64,000 bases of DNA from Solobacterium sp. (GTDB lineage: Bacteria > Bacillota_I > Bacilli_A > Erysipelotrichales > Erysipelotrichaceae), in contig JAFRJJ010000003.1 of the NCBI GenBank assembly GCA_017432325.1, forward strand, positions 1-64,000. The letters run 5' to 3'. Both the position numbers and the translations under genes were made by a program. The notes beneath the pieces are model-generated. The model ran no database searches. It saw nothing but the letters and a program-made list of their open reading frames with translations, and was not told the DNA's origin. Within the stretch, counting starts at the first letter, position 1. Every line of letters starts with the position of its first letter. This document shows, one piece after another, positions 62,975-64,000 of the stretch.

Positions 62975-63001
62975 TTGATAATTGCATGAAACAACTATAC
63001 T
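62975..63001 (+). promoter_or_regulatory. Candidate promoter of the second glucarate dehydratase
   Basis: TTGATA (62975-62980) and TATACT (62996-63001) with a 15-base spacer, 30 bases before ATG 63032. The spacing is short, and the spacer contains TGAAACA, the motif also found near 50700-50735 and 55770. Confidence 0.4.
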
Positions 63002-63031
63002 GAAATCAGAAATTATTAAGAGGAGAAATAC

Positions 63032-64000
63032 ATGGCTATTCCTGTTATTGAAAAAATGGAAGTCTATCCGGTTGCCGGACATGACTGCATGGAACTGAAT
63101 CTTTCCGGTGCGCACGCACCTTACTTCACAAGAAACGTGGTCCTTCTGACAGCGTCAGACGGAACAGAAGGCGTCGGTGAAGTTCCGGGCGGAGAAAAGA
63201 TCACAAAGGCACTGGAAGATGTAAAGGATCTTGTTGTCGGTACAAGGATCGTTGATTACAAGGCAACACTGAACAAAGTCAGAGCATGGCTGAATTCAAA
63301 CATTAAAGATGATGTCAGAGGCCTGCAGACATTTGACCTCAGAACAGGAGTCCATGTTGTGACAGCAATCGAAGCACCGCTGCTGGATATTCTGGGAAAA
63401 TACCTGGATGTACCGGCTGCTGCGCTGATGGGCGAAGGAATTCAGAGAGAGAAGGTCAGATTCCTGAGCTATCTGTTCTATGTCGGAGACAGAAAAAAGA
63501 CAGACCTGGAATATGAGAGTGAAGAAGACAGCAGCTGTAACTGGTACAGACTGCGTCATGAAGAAGCACTGACACCGGAAGCGATCGTTGCCATGGCGAA
63601 AGCAACACATGAGAAGTACGGTTTTGAAGACTTCAAGCTGAAGGGCGGCGTTCTGGATCCGTGGGAAGAAGTCAAAGCAGTTCAGGCAATCAAGGAAGCG
63701 TTCCCGAATGCCAGAGTTGATCTGGATCCCAATGGATGCTGGTCACTGAAACAGTCACTGGAAGTTGCACCGGAACTGAAGAAGGTACTGGCATATATCG
63801 AAGATCCGTGCGGAGCTGAAGCAGGCTTCTCCGGCAGAGAAGTCATGGCAGAATTCCGCAAGGCAACCATGATGCCGACAGCCACGAACATGATCAACAC
63901 AGACTGGAGACAGATGTGCCATACGATCGCGCTGCAGGCAGTGGATATCCCGCTGGCAGACCCTCATTTCTGGACAATGGAAGGTTCTGTTCGCGTCGGA
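63032..64000 (+). CDS. gudD: Second glucarate dehydratase, cut by the right window edge
   Basis: The first 323 codons of a GudD-type enzyme with AAGAGGAG upstream of ATG 63032. Conserved parts are [50 protein letters not shown] and PLADPHFW. It aligns over its length with the gene at 59064 but is clearly not a recent copy; differences such as VPGGEK for IHGGDY near the substrate site hint at a different diacid. The C-terminus with the catalytic His is outside the window. Confidence 0.92.
   Translation, partial: MAIPVIEKMEVYPVAGHDCMELNLSGAHAPYFTRNVVLLTASDGTEGVGEVPGGEKITKALEDVKDLVVGTRIVDYKATLNKVRAWLNSNIKDDVRGLQTFDLRTGVHVVTAIEAPLLDILGKYLDVPAAALMGEGIQREKVRFLSYLFYVGDRKKTDLEYESEEDSSCNWYRLRHEEALTPEAIVAMAKATHEKYGFEDFKLKGGVLDPWEEVKAVQAIKEAFPNARVDLDPNGCWSLKQSLEVAPELKKVLAYIEDPCGAEAGFSGREVMAEFRKATMMPTATNMINTDWRQMCHTIALQAVDIPLADPHFWTMEGSVRVG

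Overview
The window looks like a chromosomal segment of a Bacillota bacterium. It has short intergenic gaps, strong AGGAGG-type ribosome binding sites and hairpin-plus-T terminators. It also carries a GSI-alpha-like glutamine synthetase paired with an ANTAR regulator, and families common in gut Firmicutes. An Erysipelotrichia-like gut anaerobe is my best guess, at low to moderate confidence: no rRNA or tRNA gene is present to settle it. Most of the sequence is moderate GC, while bases 1 to about 7300 are visibly AT-richer and are a mobile island.

Region 1 (1-7300): degraded integrative element. A 5'-truncated type I restriction specificity gene runs off the left edge. Then come an XRE repressor with a near-perfect promoter, an ImmA/IrrE protease, a DUF4417-like gene, a DUF6883/DUF4926-like pair, a palindromic repeat cluster, a RepA-like initiator, a frameshifted IstB/DnaC-type ATPase, a TnpW-like protein and a large serine recombinase broken by one nonsense codon. 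No conjugation genes are seen.

Region 2 (7300-16180): a MATE transporter fused to an anti-sigma-type ATPase domain, a nucleoside-recognition-type membrane protein, two tandem ferredoxin-type aldo/keto reductases with a cyclophilin-like lipoprotein, a DUF3237 protein, and glnA with an ANTAR antiterminator and a terminator in its leader.

Region 3 (16240-25883), the most unusual part: two related membrane proteins with Rossmann domains and RyR-like C-termini, one with a K+ channel filter. They are followed by a 917-residue secreted protein, a degenerate TIR-membrane protein, a TIR-membrane-TPR protein that keeps the catalytic-type W-x-x-x-E, and a lipoprotein. I propose this as a candidate envelope-stress or defence signalling island.

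Region 4 (25940-47600): metabolic and housekeeping genes. These include a PHP phosphatase, an M20 amidohydrolase, an S10-like carboxypeptidase, a SWIM protein, two YhhN lysoplasmalogenase-like genes (one with a nonsense codon), a NUDIX hydrolase, a LysR/metallo-beta-lactamase/tartrate-dehydrogenase-like cluster, MgtC, a CASTOR/POLLUX-like channel, and a divergent PIG-L deacetylase/GPH symporter versus GH13/M20 locus.

Region 5 (45800-64000): a sugar-diacid (aldarate) catabolic region. It has three LysR regulators, two SLC13/ArsB-type permeases, a mandelate-racemase-type dehydratase, a CdaR/PucR regulator, a PrpR-like AAA regulator that has lost sigma-54 contact motifs, an aldo/keto reductase, two glucarate dehydratases (one cut by the right edge), a galactarate dehydratase and three paralogous metallo-beta-lactamase-fold hydrolases interleaved with the dehydratases. 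The likely flow is diacid uptake, lactone opening by the hydrolases (inference), dehydration to 5-keto-4-deoxyglucarate, then an aldolase not seen here.
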